Below are positions 5,983 through 6,367 of a stretch of 6,367 nucleotides of DNA, piece after piece; within the stretch, counting starts at the first letter, position 1, and each line of letters begins with the position of its first letter. The notes beneath the pieces are model-generated. The model was given only the letters and a program-made list of their open reading frames with translations. It made no database searches and was not told where the DNA came from. A program made the translations under genes and the position numbers. The stretch comes from Synergistaceae bacterium (GTDB lineage Bacteria > Synergistota > Synergistia > Synergistales > Synergistaceae): the NCBI GenBank assembly GCA_012727545.1, contig JAAYHA010000006.1, positions 1 through 6,367 on the forward strand, written 5' to 3'.

Positions 5983-6367
5983 TTGAATAATACAGAAAAA
6001 CAGAAAATATATCTTATACGTCACGCTAAACCGGATCTTCCGCACAATGGGAAACTTTATTACGGATCAACGGACTATCCCCTTTCGGAAGATGGAATAA
6101 TGATGGCTAGGAGTTTGTCAAAGGACCTGAAAGATCTTGAAATAAATGCTGTTTTTTCAAGTGACTTAAAAAGGGCAAAAGATACCGCTAAGATAGCCCT
6201 GACAGGTCGAAGCTGTGAAGTTAAGCAGGTAAGAGGACTTCGTGAGATACACCTTGGAGAATGGGAAGGCAGAAGTTTCGATGAGGTAAGATCTACATGG
6301 AACGAGCTATATGAAAAGAGGGGTACATCCTTTGATTCTGTAGGACCACCCGGAGGGGAAAGCTTCA
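5983..6367 (+). CDS. Histidine phosphatase family protein (phosphoglycerate mutase-like), 3' end outside the window
   Basis: The first 128 residues are present and the gene runs off the window edge. The catalytic RHxx motif appears as LIRHAKPDLP, with R13 and the nucleophile H14. It is followed by YYGSTDYPLSEDG, FSSDLKRAKDTA (phosphate-binding R64), LREIHLGEWEG (E88, likely proton donor) and PPGGES (122-127). This order is that of the branch-1 histidine acid phosphatases, such as alpha-ribazole phosphatase (CobC) and GpmB-like enzymes. The last conserved His lies beyond the window, so the substrate and any C-terminal fusion cannot be judged. The start is inferred as TTG: the RH motif is only 13 codons in, no in-frame ATG precedes it, and TAGGAG sits 9 nt upstream. 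The 123-nt gap before it is AT-rich, with only vague promoter-like sequence. Confidence 0.85.
   Translation, partial: MNNTEKQKIYLIRHAKPDLPHNGKLYYGSTDYPLSEDGIMMARSLSKDLKDLEINAVFSSDLKRAKDTAKIALTGRSCEVKQVRGLREIHLGEWEGRSFDEVRSTWNELYEKRGTSFDSVGPPGGESF

Noticed and set aside
1..6367. CRISPR array, tRNA or rRNA gene, insertion sequence, or a novel multi-gene system
   Set aside because: I found no spaced direct repeats, no cloverleaf or rRNA-like segment, no transposase and no terminal inverted repeats. All long + strand frames are explained by the listed genes.

Overview
The window holds a complete four-gene operon for a cytoplasmic, trimeric/tetrameric, NAD(P)-linked [FeFe] hydrogenase of the Hnd/HydABC type. 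It is followed by two stand-alone small genes and the 5' part of a third. All genes read on the + strand. The DNA is of moderate GC content, and the genes have strong AGGAGG-like ribosome-binding sites and tight intergenic gaps. Together with a bifurcating-type hydrogenase, this points to a strictly anaerobic fermentative bacterium. My best guess is Synergistota, with Clostridia-like Firmicutes as the alternative. This is an impression from gene content and style, not a demonstrated assignment.

Positions 1-4478 carry hndA (NuoE-like), hndB (small thioredoxin-fold ferredoxin-like protein), hndC (NuoF-like, FMN/NADH subunit with extra ferredoxin domain) and hndD ([FeFe] hydrogenase catalytic subunit). 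The genes are separated by only 18, 20 and 25 nt. The gene order and domain content match the Hnd enzyme described from Desulfovibrio fructosovorans. In this family H2 oxidation or evolution is coupled to both NAD(P)(H) and ferredoxin at one FMN. The order of electron carriers is readable from the cysteine motifs: NADH/FMN and [4Fe-4S] in HndC, [2Fe-2S] in HndA, the two C-terminal [4Fe-4S] clusters of HndC, then the ferredoxin-like N-terminus of HndD and its H-cluster. A strong UUCG-capped terminator follows hndD. The promoter of the operon is upstream of the window.

Positions 4479-5400 carry an independent unit: a plausible sigma70-type promoter, a secreted protein with a LolA/DUF4412-like look, and a perfect 11-bp terminator hairpin with a T tract. 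Positions 5401-5889 carry another unit: a TATAAT box, a small one-domain cupin with a non-standard metal site, and a weaker terminator overlapping its stop codon. From 5983 to the window edge is the 5' part of a histidine phosphatase (phosphoglycerate mutase-like) gene that appears to start with TTG.

I see no CRISPR array, tRNA, rRNA, insertion sequence or unknown multi-gene system. The points most worth a second look are the single-cysteine L1 motif (TSCSPGW) at the hydrogenase active site, the three-cysteine HndB, and a candidate zinc hinge in HndC.
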